A stretch of 64,000 nt of DNA, from positions 285,459 to 349,458 of the forward strand of contig CABJAW010000001.1 of assembly GCA_902363665.1 (NCBI GenBank). Reading direction: 5' to 3'. Positions 37,244-46,177 of the stretch are shown here, in pieces. The notes under the pieces were generated by a model. The model saw nothing but the letters and a program-made list of their open reading frames with translations, searched no databases and had not been told where the DNA came from. Each line of letters begins with the position of its first letter. The stretch's first letter is position 1. This stretch comes from Lachnospiraceae bacterium (GTDB lineage Bacteria > Bacillota > Clostridia > Lachnospirales > Lachnospiraceae). Made by a program: the position numbers and the translations under genes.

Positions 37244-37957
37244 TTATTTATTTTTATTAATGATTCTCGATGTATACGTTCCGTCCGCGATATTAATATA
37301 CCGTACGAACAGAGACACCTTATTATTCTCATTCAGGCTGCTCCACAGCAGGTCTGCGAATGCATCGATATCATCAGGGATTGCCACCAGCTTCGGCTCT
37401 CCCTCAAAGCTCGGCAGCGGATTTCCATCGCACTTGTAGGTATGGATAAAATGTCCCTCTCCTGCCACACAGTTCTCATATGCAAACGTATAGCGGTTGC
37501 AGGCTTCCGGATTCCCATTGTTGCTCTTTAAAATCGACATTGCATAATTGTATCGTCCATTTTCAATATGCATAATTCCTGAAATACGTGGTGTGTAATT
37601 CGGTCCGTCCGGTTCAAACTCGCGACTGCGCAATGACTGCTCAAACGTAAGCTGACGATCCATGCCCTCATAAATCGTATCCGTCTGGTCACCGTTTGTC
37701 ACGATCGTCTTATTGCCGAGTACTCGAACCGGTGCGTAAATAATCAGGCTCGGATCAGTCAGTTTGGACGGATCAAATGCCTGTGTACGGATTCCCTCTC
37801 CGTCCTCCACAAAGATGCGGTTGCGGCTGTTCTCACTTCTTCCCATAATAAAATACGCTGCAACTGCTTTCGTTCCATCTGCAGATCTGCCGATGACAAT
37901 TCCTCTTCCCGGGTAGCTGTTCTCTTTCAGTTCCTTTTCCAAAGAAATCATTTCCAT
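37244..37957 (-). CDS. purO: IMP cyclohydrolase, archaeal PurO type
   Basis: 237 aa resembling the PurO/IMP_cyclohyd family (PYPGRGIVIG-type start read here as SYPGRGIVIGRSADGTKAVA; NRYTFAYENCVAGEGHFIHT near the C-terminal half). It closes FAICAR to IMP, the last step of de novo purine synthesis, replacing the N-terminal domain of ordinary bacterial PurH. ATG 37957 has AAAAGGAG 8 nt upstream; the longer frame reads into a repeat. It precedes purH by 221 bp. Confidence 0.88.
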   Translation of the reverse strand: MEMISLEKELKENSYPGRGIVIGRSADGTKAVAAYFIMGRSENSRNRIFVEDGEGIRTQAFDPSKLTDPSLIIYAPVRVLGNKTIVTNGDQTDTIYEGMDRQLTFEQSLRSREFEPDGPNYTPRISGIMHIENGRYNYAMSILKSNNGNPEACNRYTFAYENCVAGEGHFIHTYKCDGNPLPSFEGEPKLVAIPDDIDAFADLLWSSLNENNKVSLFVRYINIADGTYTSRIINKNK

Positions 37958-37994
37958 TGTTCCGTCTCCTTTTCTGGTGGGGTAAAATTTTCCT

Positions 37995-38070
37995 GCGTTC
38001 CGCCCATCCCAACATGCAGTTCTGGTCTCCGGCAAATAAATTTGCCTGCGCCCAGCTCTGCATGTTGCTG
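37995..38070. repeat. 76-bp direct repeat, copy 1
   Basis: Identical to 38162-38237, 167 bp away. Each copy is itself a hairpin: CAACATGCAG pairs with CTGCATGTTG around a GGCAAAT/ATTTGCC inner stem. Confidence 0.95.
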
Positions 38071-38161
38071 CTTCTTTCCGGACGTTCTGTACACCAATCC
38101 ACAGACCCGTCCGCTTCGCGGACTATCCGCTGTTTCACAGCTCATGTCTGTGGATTGATGG

Positions 38162-38237
38162 GCGTTCCGCCCATCCCAACATGCAGTTCTGGTCTCCGGC
38201 AAATAAATTTGCCTGCGCCCAGCTCTGCATGTTGCTG
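38162..38237. repeat. 76-bp direct repeat, copy 2
   Basis: Second identical copy of 37995-38070 with the same internal two-stem hairpin. The copies flank the three-way junction at 38096-38156. Confidence 0.95.
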
Positions 38238-38401
38238 GTGTACAGAACTGGTAACGCAAAAATGCCGACGCACTCTGTCCACAGTTTCTGTGCCCAGACG
38301 GTCGGCTTCCTCAAGACCCATACTCCCTGTGGTTCCCCACTTCCGTCAGTCATATGAGCATTTACACCATAACATTGTTTTCGCGAAAAATCAACTGTTT
38401 T

Positions 38402-40063
38402 TTACAACAGCCGATATCTGCACAGACATGCTAGGATCTCCTGCTTTCGCACCATCGCCGACGGGCCGGCGCTGTAGTTTTTGGGAGTGATACTCAGGAT
38501 TCCTTCCGCATCCAGTTTTTTCGCTATTTCTTCTGCCAGCGCATCCGGCGTCTTTCTTCCATCCGCAGTTCTGGTCAATATGTACTGAATGATATAGCCA
38601 AGAGCTGCGGTCTGACTCTCATCTACCACCTGCTCCAGATAGCGCAGATCGATCTCAGATTTATCGATACTTAAGGAATCCCAGCCGTGAACGCGGATCT
38701 TTTCAATCTCCTTTTTCCTGACTGGTTTGCGCAGCCATCTGGCAGCGTCTGCCTTTTCTTCTTTGAGTTCCTGTGCAAGCGCGTGTGCTTTTTCAGTCAC
38801 ATCACAAACCCGGTAGCAGTCCATCTGCAGAACCGTATCCGCCACGGATAAATAATCGCCGGAACTTCCCGCTACCAGAATCGTCGATACTCCAAGATCC
38901 TGATACAGGCTTCGAATTTTCCGGATAAACGGTGTGATCGGTTCCTTTTCATCCGATACCAGCTGTGCCATCCGGCCGTCTCTCACCATAAAATTCGTGG
39001 CCGAGGTATCCTCGTCGATCAGAAGTACTGTACTGCCTGCAGCCAGTGCTTCCACCGTATTTGCTGCCTGAGAGGTACTGCCACTCGCATTCTCCGTCGT
39101 AAAATCTGCCGTATCCGCTTTTGTCGGCAGATGATTGATAAACATCGATATATTTTCTTCGTGTATACTGCGTCCTTCCTCAGCGCGGAGCTTGAATGCT
39201 GTCTCATCGGTAATCACATATTCTCTTCCGTCCCCCGCAATATGGTTGTAGACACCACGTTCCAGCGCTTTGAGCAGCGTAGACTTTCCATGGAAGCCTC
39301 CGCCCGCGATCACGGTGATCCCGCGGCGGATGCCCATTCCCCGCAGCATCCCGCCATGCGGAAGCTGCAGCGTCACTGCAAGACTTTCCGGACTCTCAAA
39401 CGGAACCGCTCCCTTCATTTTTTTCTGTGAAATTCCACTCTCTCTTGGAAGGATGGCCCCGTCTGCCACGAATGCCGCCAGTCCAAGCCGCGGTAACTCC
39501 TGCCGGATAAAACGCTGATCATCCGCCAGATACGCTGCCTTCTTTAATTCCTCCAGCAGCTGTGGTTTTGCCCGGAAGGTACTCTCTGCCACTTCTGGCA
39601 GCACATCAAATAAAAGTGTTTCCAGCTCTCCCGCCGCGATCGTTCTTCCAAAGGCAGGGAAGCCAACCTCTATTCTTGCTTCGGCTACAGTCGATGTAAT
39701 GTGCATCGCGCTCCGCTCCAGAATTTCCTGTCCAGCGCGGCATGTTGTGACCATTCCACTCTTTCCGGAGCCGCGCCGCTGCCCCTTTACAACACTGCCG
39801 ATACTTCGGTGCAGTCTCCGAAGCAGTGTATCTTCTATCGCTGTCTTTCGATGTTTTTCTCTAAACAGCTCATCCGGTATGTTTTTCTGATTTTTGTATA
39901 CAATCCGTACCCTGGACGGCGTTGCAAACGGATCTCCCTGCACATGGTCAATGCACAGCCGATACGCGCCAAACTCATATTCTCCTTCCAGAATCTTGTA
40001 TGCCTTATATCCCTTATGATCGATCTGGCGTAGCTGGCGCCGGAGTTCTTCACTTGATTTCAT
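38402..40063 (-). CDS. ABC-class ATPase of unknown function (PF09818-like)
   Basis: 553-aa soluble protein. Walker A is GGGFHGKSTLL, the signature-like SGSTSQAANTVEAL follows, and Walker B is TVLLIDEDTSATNFM. There are no transmembrane segments. The family is widespread in bacteria with no assigned reaction; a trypanosome homologue is linked to RNA editing complexes, which hints at RNA binding. It precedes purO-purH on the same strand, but a 444-bp structured gap makes co-transcription uncertain. Confidence 0.85.
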   Translation of the reverse strand: MKSSEELRRQLRQIDHKGYKAYKILEGEYEFGAYRLCIDHVQGDPFATPSRVRIVYKNQKNIPDELFREKHRKTAIEDTLLRRLHRSIGSVVKGQRRGSGKSGMVTTCRAGQEILERSAMHITSTVAEARIEVGFPAFGRTIAAGELETLLFDVLPEVAESTFRAKPQLLEELKKAAYLADDQRFIRQELPRLGLAAFVADGAILPRESGISQKKMKGAVPFESPESLAVTLQLPHGGMLRGMGIRRGITVIAGGGFHGKSTLLKALERGVYNHIAGDGREYVITDETAFKLRAEEGRSIHEENISMFINHLPTKADTADFTTENASGSTSQAANTVEALAAGSTVLLIDEDTSATNFMVRDGRMAQLVSDEKEPITPFIRKIRSLYQDLGVSTILVAGSSGDYLSVADTVLQMDCYRVCDVTEKAHALAQELKEEKADAARWLRKPVRKKEIEKIRVHGWDSLSIDKSEIDLRYLEQVVDESQTAALGYIIQYILTRTADGRKTPDALAEEIAKKLDAEGILSITPKNYSAGPSAMVRKQEILACLCRYRLL

Positions 40064-40491
40064 GGTCTGACTTCCTTTTCTTATATTTTGTCTTTCTGTT
40101 TGTTCTCTGCTGTTTCGAATTCAGGACAGTTTGTCAGAATGCGAAGGGCAAAGATATCTGACGCAGACCTCCGCGGCCTGCATCCAGCTTCTTCATTTTA
40201 TCACACCCTCTTCTAATTAGGAACTACCTGTTTTCCGGCTATCTCTTTCTTTTTATTTTTTTGTAGCTTTATCACTGTATTCTTACACAGACATTTTTCT
40301 GATTTTATTTGCTATTCTTCTCATTTTTCTCTACTCCTTTTTCCCCGCAATCTGCATCTCATTTCTATTACGCTGCATTGATCTTTTTTTATATCTTTCT
40401 ACGTCACCTGCAGCAATGTTTTTCATTCCAAAATGCCATTTTCAGATTGTCTTTACCTGTTCGTCTTCTTTTATCTTACGCTTATCATTTT
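40064..40491. other. AT-rich intergenic region upstream of the ATPase gene
   Basis: 428 bp with no credible gene. At 40125-40166 (minus strand) there is a roughly 85% match to the inner part of the palindromic element at 33725-33766. The remainder is T-rich and shows nothing recognisable. Confidence 0.6.
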
Positions 40492-40911
40492 TCATCCTTT
40501 CCCCCACCGCATATAAAAATGGAACAGGCTTCCAAGCATCTTCCCAATTGCCAGAAAGATAACGATCCAGCTTGTTCCCTTTGTAATTTCAAGCCTTCTG
40601 CAGTACACCGGAAACACATTTACGATCTCTGCCAGTGCCATAATCCAGCCACCCACAAACGTTCCCATAAACACACCGGCGATCGCGAGCACCCAGCTGC
40701 CAAACGGAAGGCTTACCTCATAGACAGTCAGAATTGTGCCGACCACTGTGCCGAACAGAATTGCATTCTCACCCGCACGGATATGGGCAGCTGTATGTGA
40801 AATACCGATAAAGCGCGTGATGATGCCAAGGCCGACCATAAGTGCCACCACGCCGCCTGCCACAATGAAACCCGATGAAAATCCTGTCACTGCCGCTAAT
40901 GTCTCACCCAT
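40492..40911 (-). CDS. spoVAB: Stage V sporulation protein AB
   Basis: 139-aa polytopic membrane protein with about four hydrophobic segments (GFIVAGGVVALMVGLGIITR; GSWVLAIAGVFMGTFVGGWI). It matches the SpoVAB pattern; SpoVA proteins act in dipicolinate uptake into spores and in germination. GGAG lies 7 nt before the ATG. It follows spoVAA after a purine-rich 212-bp spacer. Confidence 0.85.
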   Translation of the reverse strand: MGETLAAVTGFSSGFIVAGGVVALMVGLGIITRFIGISHTAAHIRAGENAILFGTVVGTILTVYEVSLPFGSWVLAIAGVFMGTFVGGWIMALAEIVNVFPVYCRRLEITKGTSWIVIFLAIGKMLGSLFHFYMRWGKG

Positions 40912-41123
40912 TTTTCTTCTCCGTTTCTGTCTCTTCCTGCAAACTATTTTCCTGCTATTTCTTTTTACTCTTCTTTGTTCTTTTTTCCTCCTGCTTTATT
41001 TTTCTTTTCCTTCTTCTGTTTCGCCTTCCCTTTTGTCTTTCACTTCTTCCTTTTTCTGTTATCCTTACGCCCTTCCGCTTTTCCATCTTTCCTTTCTCTT
41101 CATTTCTCTTCATTTCCTTCGCT
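40912..41123 (-). repeat. Polypurine tract between spoVAA and spoVAB
   Basis: This 212-bp spacer is almost entirely pyrimidine on the plus strand and purine on the transcribed-sense minus strand (runs such as GAAGAAGGAAAAG). It is low-complexity, not a clean tandem repeat. It produces a spurious Lys/Arg/Glu-rich frame (40955-41242). Confidence 0.75.
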
Positions 41124-41747
41124 TCAGCACTGCCGCTCATTCCGATTCCCTGACTCGATAATCGTCGTATCGATCTCATCCTCATACGTGCGCATCTCGA
41201 CTTCAAGCGGAGTCGGGTCCGTTCCTCCTTTTTTCTTTGCAAAATGATGGAAGAAAATCAGGATTCCAAGCCCAACACCGATTGAGTAAGACAGTTCGAG
41301 TATCGTGAATCCGTTTGATTTTTTTCCTGTAAATGTTTCGTAAAGCTGTGAAAATAGCGTTGTCACACCGATATCATTGTTGAATGCCATAATTGAAAAG
41401 GCCGCGCCAAAAAATGAAAGGATACAGACGGCCGCCGTTTTTCCCAAGCTCAGGATTTCCGGCAGCTTCTCCGGCTTCTCTACAGTAATGATAAAGTCCG
41501 CTTCTCCGAGATTATTGATTTCCAGTGACGGGAACTCCTTTTCGATCGTCTCAATTACATCGATAATATCAAATACGTATCGTCCCGGTCCTTTCATGAT
41601 CTCAGTCGGCAGCCGGAGCGTTTTTACTTTATTCTCAATCGACTTTGATGCACAGCTCAGCACTGCGATATCCTTCAGATGAACCTGCTTGTTTTTTACC
41701 TGCACATTTTTATCTATTTTTAAATACAGTGTGTCCGCCATCTTCAT
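41124..41747 (-). CDS. spoVAA: Stage V sporulation protein AA
   Basis: 207 aa. A soluble N-terminal half (TLYLKIDKNVQVKNKQVHLK; DIAVLSCASKSIENKV) is followed by two transmembrane helices, as in SpoVAA. The C-terminus ends TTIIESGNRNERQC. The ATG overlaps the stop of the preceding gene by 4 bp (ATGA). Confidence 0.87.
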   Translation of the reverse strand: MKMADTLYLKIDKNVQVKNKQVHLKDIAVLSCASKSIENKVKTLRLPTEIMKGPGRYVFDIIDVIETIEKEFPSLEINNLGEADFIITVEKPEKLPEILSLGKTAAVCILSFFGAAFSIMAFNNDIGVTTLFSQLYETFTGKKSNGFTILELSYSIGVGLGILIFFHHFAKKKGGTDPTPLEVEMRTYEDEIDTTIIESGNRNERQC

Positions 41748-42046
41748 TTTTCCTTCCCTGTTTTCGCTGCATACTTTTCTGTGATATCTCTTTGCTGCTC
41801 ATCCTGCTGTACACTCACATTTTCAGGCTCCGCTGCTTTCCTTGTTGCCTCTTCCGTCCCACTCTCCATCTCCTCCTGCCATCCTTTGCCAGCCGTTCCA
41901 AGATCAATGATCAGATTTCTGCTCCCCGCCAGTACTGCATTGTCCTGCGGATCTTCCACATTCTTCGAAAAATACCAGGCCACGCCTGCACAAACGATCA
42001 GGGCTGCCAGAAAAATGATATAGCGCTTTAATGATTCTTTTTCCAT
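41744..42046 (-). CDS. Small single-pass membrane protein linked to spoVAA
   Basis: 100 aa, family not recognised. A short basic start is followed by one hydrophobic helix (about 8-25, YIIFLAALIVCAGVAWYF) and a hydrophilic, acidic Gln/Glu-rich tail. GGAG lies 8 nt upstream of the ATG. The 4-bp overlap with spoVAA indicates translational coupling and a probable role in the same sporulation membrane complex. Confidence 0.75.
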   Translation of the reverse strand: MEKESLKRYIIFLAALIVCAGVAWYFSKNVEDPQDNAVLAGSRNLIIDLGTAGKGWQEEMESGTEEATRKAAEPENVSVQQDEQQRDITEKYAAKTGKEK

Positions 42047-42093
42047 TTGTCATGCTCCATTCTCTTTTTCTGGTAGTATTTCCGAATCTGCGC

Positions 42094-42138
42094 AAAAAAT
42101 CCCCCGGAAGTTTCTCTTTTTGGAAACTTTCTGGGGAT
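42094..42138. terminator. Terminator after the large repeat-protein gene
   Basis: ATCCCC and AAGTTTC arms (42099-42114) pair with GAAACTT and GGGGAT (42123-42138). A run of T follows on the minus strand (42099-42094). Confidence 0.8.
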
Positions 42139-42226
42139 TTTGGTATCAGCTTTGATTATTACGGACTATCTCCGCGATTCCAATGGCCGTTTACCATTTG
42201 CTTTTCCGCACTTAATTCGAACCGTT

Positions 42227-45200
42227 TTATTTTACAGTTACTGTTACAGTTGCGGATGCTCCGCTTCCTGCTGTCACATAGATGCGGCAGGTTCCTTTTC
42301 CAACTGCAGTAACGGTTCCATCCTTTGAAACAGTTGCCACTTTGCTGCTGCCTGACTTGTATACAAGCTCTGCTGTATGAGTCAGGAGCGTGCGGTTTGC
42401 ATCTGCCGCAACGACTTTTGCTCCCAGGTTCTTTGACTCACCCACCTGAAGTGCTACGCTTGTCTCGCTTACGGTTACGCTCTTTGCATTCGTAAACTTG
42501 CTGCTTGCCGTAATGCTGTGAACGGTGTTGGAGGTCTTGGTAACAGTCTCTGTTCCGTTTACAATCCGATAAGCCTTTACGCAGTAGCGGTATGCTTTGC
42601 CAGCCTTCAGGCCGCTGTGATTCCAGGACTGTGTACCCGCGGAAACGGTCTTGATCAGCTTCATTGTGCTTCCGCATTCACCGCCATAGATGCGGTATCC
42701 ATCTGCACTTGGGATCTTATTCCAGGAAAGCAGATTGTTGGTCTTGCCTGCTGTTGCCTTCATCTGAAGCAGTGTTGTATCTCTTACGGTTACCTCGCAG
42801 GTTGCCGATATCTCCTCATTTGCCTTCGACGTACAGGTAATCGTAACGGTGCCAAGTCCTGCTGCTGTGATGATGCCGTTTGCAGATACCTTTGCAATCT
42901 TTGGATCGGAAGAAGTCCAGGTCACCGCTTTTACGCCGACCTTTGTTGCTTTCAGGGTTGCAGTCTTGCCATACTGAAGATTCATTGCTGTCTTTGACAG
43001 GGTGATCTTCGGGGTAATGCAGGTTCTCACTGCTGATTTCTTGATTGCCTTCTTCTCTCCGTTTACGGTTGCATAAGCCTCTGTATAGTAACGATATTTT
43101 TTGCCTGCGCTAAGTGAGATATCGGTCCATTCCGTCTCGCCTGCTTCTGCTGTCGCTGCAACTTCATAGCTTCCATTTCCAACTTCCAGCCTGTAAATCT
43201 GATAACTCTCGGCACTCGGAACTTCGTTCCATGTAACTTTTACGCTTGTTCCGGAAATGATGGTTACTGCTGCTGCAAGCACGGTGCTGTCCTCTACCGT
43301 TACTTCACACGTTGCTTTTATGTTTGCGTCTGCCTTGTCTGCACAGGTTACAACTGCAGTGCCAAGTCCGACTGCGGTGATGGTTCCATCCTCTGCTACA
43401 GTTACAACCGAATCATCAGAAGAGGTCCATGTTGTCTCTTTTACGTTAAGCAGCTCTGCGGTCAGTGTCTCCTGTGCGCCGAACTCAAGGGTAAGCGTTT
43501 CCTTACTCAAAGTAACAGAAGAAACTTTCTTCTTTGCCACCAGATAGAAGCTGTTGTACGGGCTCTGTACGCCGCCCTGCATAAACGTGTTGTCCAATCC
43601 GAATACACTCTGGTTTGTACCCGCATTTCTTGCGATCCCTACGATCTCCCAGCCTTCCTTTACTGCGAAGCCTGATACGTCTGCTGCCTTTACGACATCG
43701 TTGTATTTTACCTGATGGCTCATGTACTTGCTATGCTCAGTCTTATTCTGGCACGTTACGGTCACCGTCTTCTTGCTTGACTCGTCTACGCAGTAGCCTT
43801 TTTCCAGGCTGGAATCCATGTACTCTACGTATACATTGATCTCCGTGTCTTCCTGCGGGCCGACCATTGCAGATTTCCATACTGCGTACAGTGTTTTTCT
43901 TTGGTTCTCTTCCTTTACCGCAATGCGGATCTCATCGCCTGCCGCATATTTTACTTCCGCTGCGTCTGCACTCTCTGCCCAGCCCTGGAAGATGTAGCCC
44001 GGTCTTACTGGCTTGCTGCCGGTTACTTTAAATACGGCTACTCCGTTTGCCGTAGTCTCTTCCTGTACTGACGGTACGGATGTTACATTCTCTCCGTTCC
44101 CGTCATATTTCAGGCTGTAGGTGTACTGCTTCTTTGCTACCAGATAGAAACTGTTGTACGGGCTCTGCACGCCTCCCTGCATGAACGTGTTGTCCAGTCC
44201 GAAGACGCTCTGGTTTGTACCCGCATTTCTTGCGATTCCGACGATCTCCCAGCCTTCCTCTACTGTGAAGCCTGATACGTCTGCTGCTTTTACGACATCG
44301 TTGTATTTTACCTGATGGCTCGTGTACTTGCTGTGCTCAGTCTTGTTCTGGCACGTTACCGTTACGGTTTTCTTGCTTGCTTCATCTACACGGTAGCCTT
44401 TTTCCAGGCTGGAATCCATGTACTCTACGTATACATTGATCTCGGTATCCTCCTGCGGGCCTACCATTGCAGATTTCCATACCGCATACAAGGTCTTTGT
44501 CTGGTTCTCCTCGCTTACTGCGACACGGATCTCATCGCCTGCCGCATACTTTACTTCCGCCGCGTCTGCGCTCTCTGCCCAGCCCTGGAAGATGTAGCCC
44601 GGTCTTACCGGCTTGCTGCCGGTTACTTTAAATACCGCTACTCCGTTTGCCGTAGTCTCTTCCTGTACTGCCGGTACGGATGTTACGTTTTCTCCGTTTC
44701 CGTCATACTTTAAGCTGTAAGTATAATTCTTCTTTGCCACCAGATAGAAGCTGTTGTACGGGCTCTGTACGCCGCCCTGCATGAATGTGTTGTCCAATCC
44801 GAATACGCTCTGGTTTGTACCCGCATTTCTTGCGATCCCGACGATCTCCCAGCCTTCCTCTACTGCGAAGCCTGATACGTCTGCTGCCTTTACGACATCG
44901 TTGTATTTTACCTGATGGCTCGTGTACTTGCTATGCTCAGTCTTATTCTGGCACGTTACGGTCACCGTCTTCTTGCTTGACTCGTCTACGCGGTAGCCTT
45001 TTTCCAGACTGGAATCCATGTACTCTACGTATACATTGATCTCGGTATCCTCCTGCGGGCCTACCATTGCAGATTTCCATACCGCATACAAAGTCTTTGT
45101 CTGGTTCTCCTCGCTTACTGCAATGCGGATCTCATCGCCTGCCGCATATTTTACTTTCGCTGCATCTGCGCTCTCTGCCCAGCCCTGGAAGATGTAGCCC

Positions 45201-46024
45201 GGTCTTACTGGCTTGCTGCCGGTTACTTTAAATACGGCACTTCCGTCTGCGTTCGTATCTGTCTGTGCTGACGGTACAGAAGTTACGCCAGTTCCATTTC
45301 CGTCATAATTCAGTGTATAGGTATAAGATGTGCTCTGCTCCTCGTACACTGCATAAATCATCAGATATTTGTTGCCAAGCTCGCTGACATCTGCTGTCAC
45401 CGCTGCTCCGGCAGCAAACTGAAGCTCTGTCTGAATCTCATTATTTTCTCCGATACGGCCGACTCTCCAGCCCTTGAATACATATTTCTTCCCATTGACT
45501 GTCACATCTGGTGTACTGGATGCATCCGGCATGGAAATTGTCACCACTGCACTATCTGAAGTCATCCTTTTCATACTAATATGTGTATTACGTTTCTGTG
45601 CTTCATTCCAGGTATAAATCTGGTATTTAAACGTATACTGCGTCTCCGCCTGTGCTGACGGTTCCTCTGTTTCTTCCGCCTGTGTCTGAGAAGTTTCTGT
45701 CTCCGGTGCCTCGGTCTGTACTGCTTCTGTTTCCGGTGCCTCGGTCTCTGGTTCCTCAGTTACCGGTGTCTCCGTCTCAGGCGCTTCTGTCACCAGTGTT
45801 TCCGTTTCCGGTGCCTCAGTTGCCTGCGCTTCCGTCTGCGCTGCCTCTGTTACCGGTGTTTCCGTCTCTGACCCCTCTGCCTGCGGCGCTTCTGTTGCCG
45901 CTTCAGTACTCTGAAGCGTTTCCTGCTCTGTCTCTTCTGCCAGTGCAATAAAGCCAGGCTGTACTGCCATGCTGACAGAAAGTATCATCGCCAGACACTT
46001 CTTTACGCAATCTCGATTACGCAT
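42227..46024 (-). CDS. Large secreted repeat protein with InlB-like, Ig-like and fibronectin-like domains
   Basis: 1265 aa. A signal peptide (to about residue 29, ending LALAEE-like as IALAEE) is followed by a Thr/Glu/Pro-rich stalk (about 30-130, TEAPETET-type repeats). An InlB/Listeria-Bacteroides-like domain comes next, then three near-identical 200-aa units (about 232-832), each with YDGNG...GYIFQGWAES...LYAVWKSA and a second half ending FYLVAKK. The C-terminal 430 residues alternate bacterial Ig-like (BIG_2: WTSSDDSVVTVAEDGTITAV) and FN3-like domains. No LPXTG motif or C-terminal anchor is visible. Probably an adhesin or matrix protein; ligand unknown. GGGAGGA precedes the ATG. Confidence 0.88.
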   Translation of the reverse strand: MRNRDCVKKCLAMILSVSMAVQPGFIALAEETEQETLQSTEAATEAPQAEGSETETPVTEAAQTEAQATEAPETETLVTEAPETETPVTEEPETEAPETEAVQTEAPETETSQTQAEETEEPSAQAETQYTFKYQIYTWNEAQKRNTHISMKRMTSDSAVVTISMPDASSTPDVTVNGKKYVFKGWRVGRIGENNEIQTELQFAAGAAVTADVSELGNKYLMIYAVYEEQSTSYTYTLNYDGNGTGVTSVPSAQTDTNADGSAVFKVTGSKPVRPGYIFQGWAESADAAKVKYAAGDEIRIAVSEENQTKTLYAVWKSAMVGPQEDTEINVYVEYMDSSLEKGYRVDESSKKTVTVTCQNKTEHSKYTSHQVKYNDVVKAADVSGFAVEEGWEIVGIARNAGTNQSVFGLDNTFMQGGVQSPYNSFYLVAKKNYTYSLKYDGNGENVTSVPAVQEETTANGVAVFKVTGSKPVRPGYIFQGWAESADAAEVKYAAGDEIRVAVSEENQTKTLYAVWKSAMVGPQEDTEINVYVEYMDSSLEKGYRVDEASKKTVTVTCQNKTEHSKYTSHQVKYNDVVKAADVSGFTVEEGWEIVGIARNAGTNQSVFGLDNTFMQGGVQSPYNSFYLVAKKQYTYSLKYDGNGENVTSVPSVQEETTANGVAVFKVTGSKPVRPGYIFQGWAESADAAEVKYAAGDEIRIAVKEENQRKTLYAVWKSAMVGPQEDTEINVYVEYMDSSLEKGYCVDESSKKTVTVTCQNKTEHSKYMSHQVKYNDVVKAADVSGFAVKEGWEIVGIARNAGTNQSVFGLDNTFMQGGVQSPYNSFYLVAKKKVSSVTLSKETLTLEFGAQETLTAELLNVKETTWTSSDDSVVTVAEDGTITAVGLGTAVVTCADKADANIKATCEVTVEDSTVLAAAVTIISGTSVKVTWNEVPSAESYQIYRLEVGNGSYEVAATAEAGETEWTDISLSAGKKYRYYTEAYATVNGEKKAIKKSAVRTCITPKITLSKTAMNLQYGKTATLKATKVGVKAVTWTSSDPKIAKVSANGIITAAGLGTVTITCTSKANEEISATCEVTVRDTTLLQMKATAGKTNNLLSWNKIPSADGYRIYGGECGSTMKLIKTVSAGTQSWNHSGLKAGKAYRYCVKAYRIVNGTETVTKTSNTVHSITASSKFTNAKSVTVSETSVALQVGESKNLGAKVVAADANRTLLTHTAELVYKSGSSKVATVSKDGTVTAVGKGTCRIYVTAGSGASATVTVTVK
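43530..45330 (-). repeat. Three tandem 600-bp coding repeats
   Basis: The same nucleotide string (for example GCTGTTGTACGGGCTCTG) recurs with exact 600-bp spacing (ends at 43560, 44160 and 44760). The units differ by scattered, mostly synonymous bases, so they have been kept similar by recombination or recent duplication. Confidence 0.9.
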
Positions 46025-46072
46025 ATTGGTTTGTCCTCCCTTATGTTAGTTAGCTTATACTAATCTTTTAAT

Positions 46073-46101
46073 AAACTACAACGCATGGGAAAAATTGTCA
46101 A
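46073..46101 (-). promoter_or_regulatory. Candidate promoter of the large repeat-protein gene
   Basis: A perfect -35 TTGACA (46096-46101), 17-bp spacer, but a weak -10 TAGTTT (46073-46078). Confidence 0.4.
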
Positions 46102-46177
46102 GAAATTTACGATTCTCTCCTCTGACTATTTTTCTCATTTTCTTTTCAGGACAAACACTTCCCGCAGGGAGAGCAAG

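Larger units (their letters stand above)
37958..38401 (-). other. Structured intergenic region upstream of purO
   Basis: 444 bp without a credible gene. It holds two identical 76-bp repeats and, between them, a three-way-junction-like fold: closing stem AATCCACAGAC/GTCTGTGGATT (38096-38106 with 38146-38156) around GTCCGC-TTC-GCGGAC (38109-38123) and GCTGT-TTC-ACAGC (38129-38141). No purine riboswitch core was recognised. Reading frames here only reflect the repeats. Confidence 0.75.

Noticed and set aside
37958..38401. Purine riboswitch upstream of purO
   Set aside because: The conserved three-way-junction core of purine riboswitches could not be found; the stems present have TTC triloops and long repeats instead.
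40955..41242. 95-residue Lys/Arg/Glu-rich protein between spoVAB and spoVAA
   Set aside because: It is the translation of a polypurine tract, overlaps the spoVAA 3' end in another frame and has no family resemblance.
42227..42300. LPXTG sorting signal at the end of the 1265-aa protein
   Set aside because: The C-terminus ends in a BIG_2-type domain (ASATVTVTVK) with no LPXTG, hydrophobic helix or basic tail.
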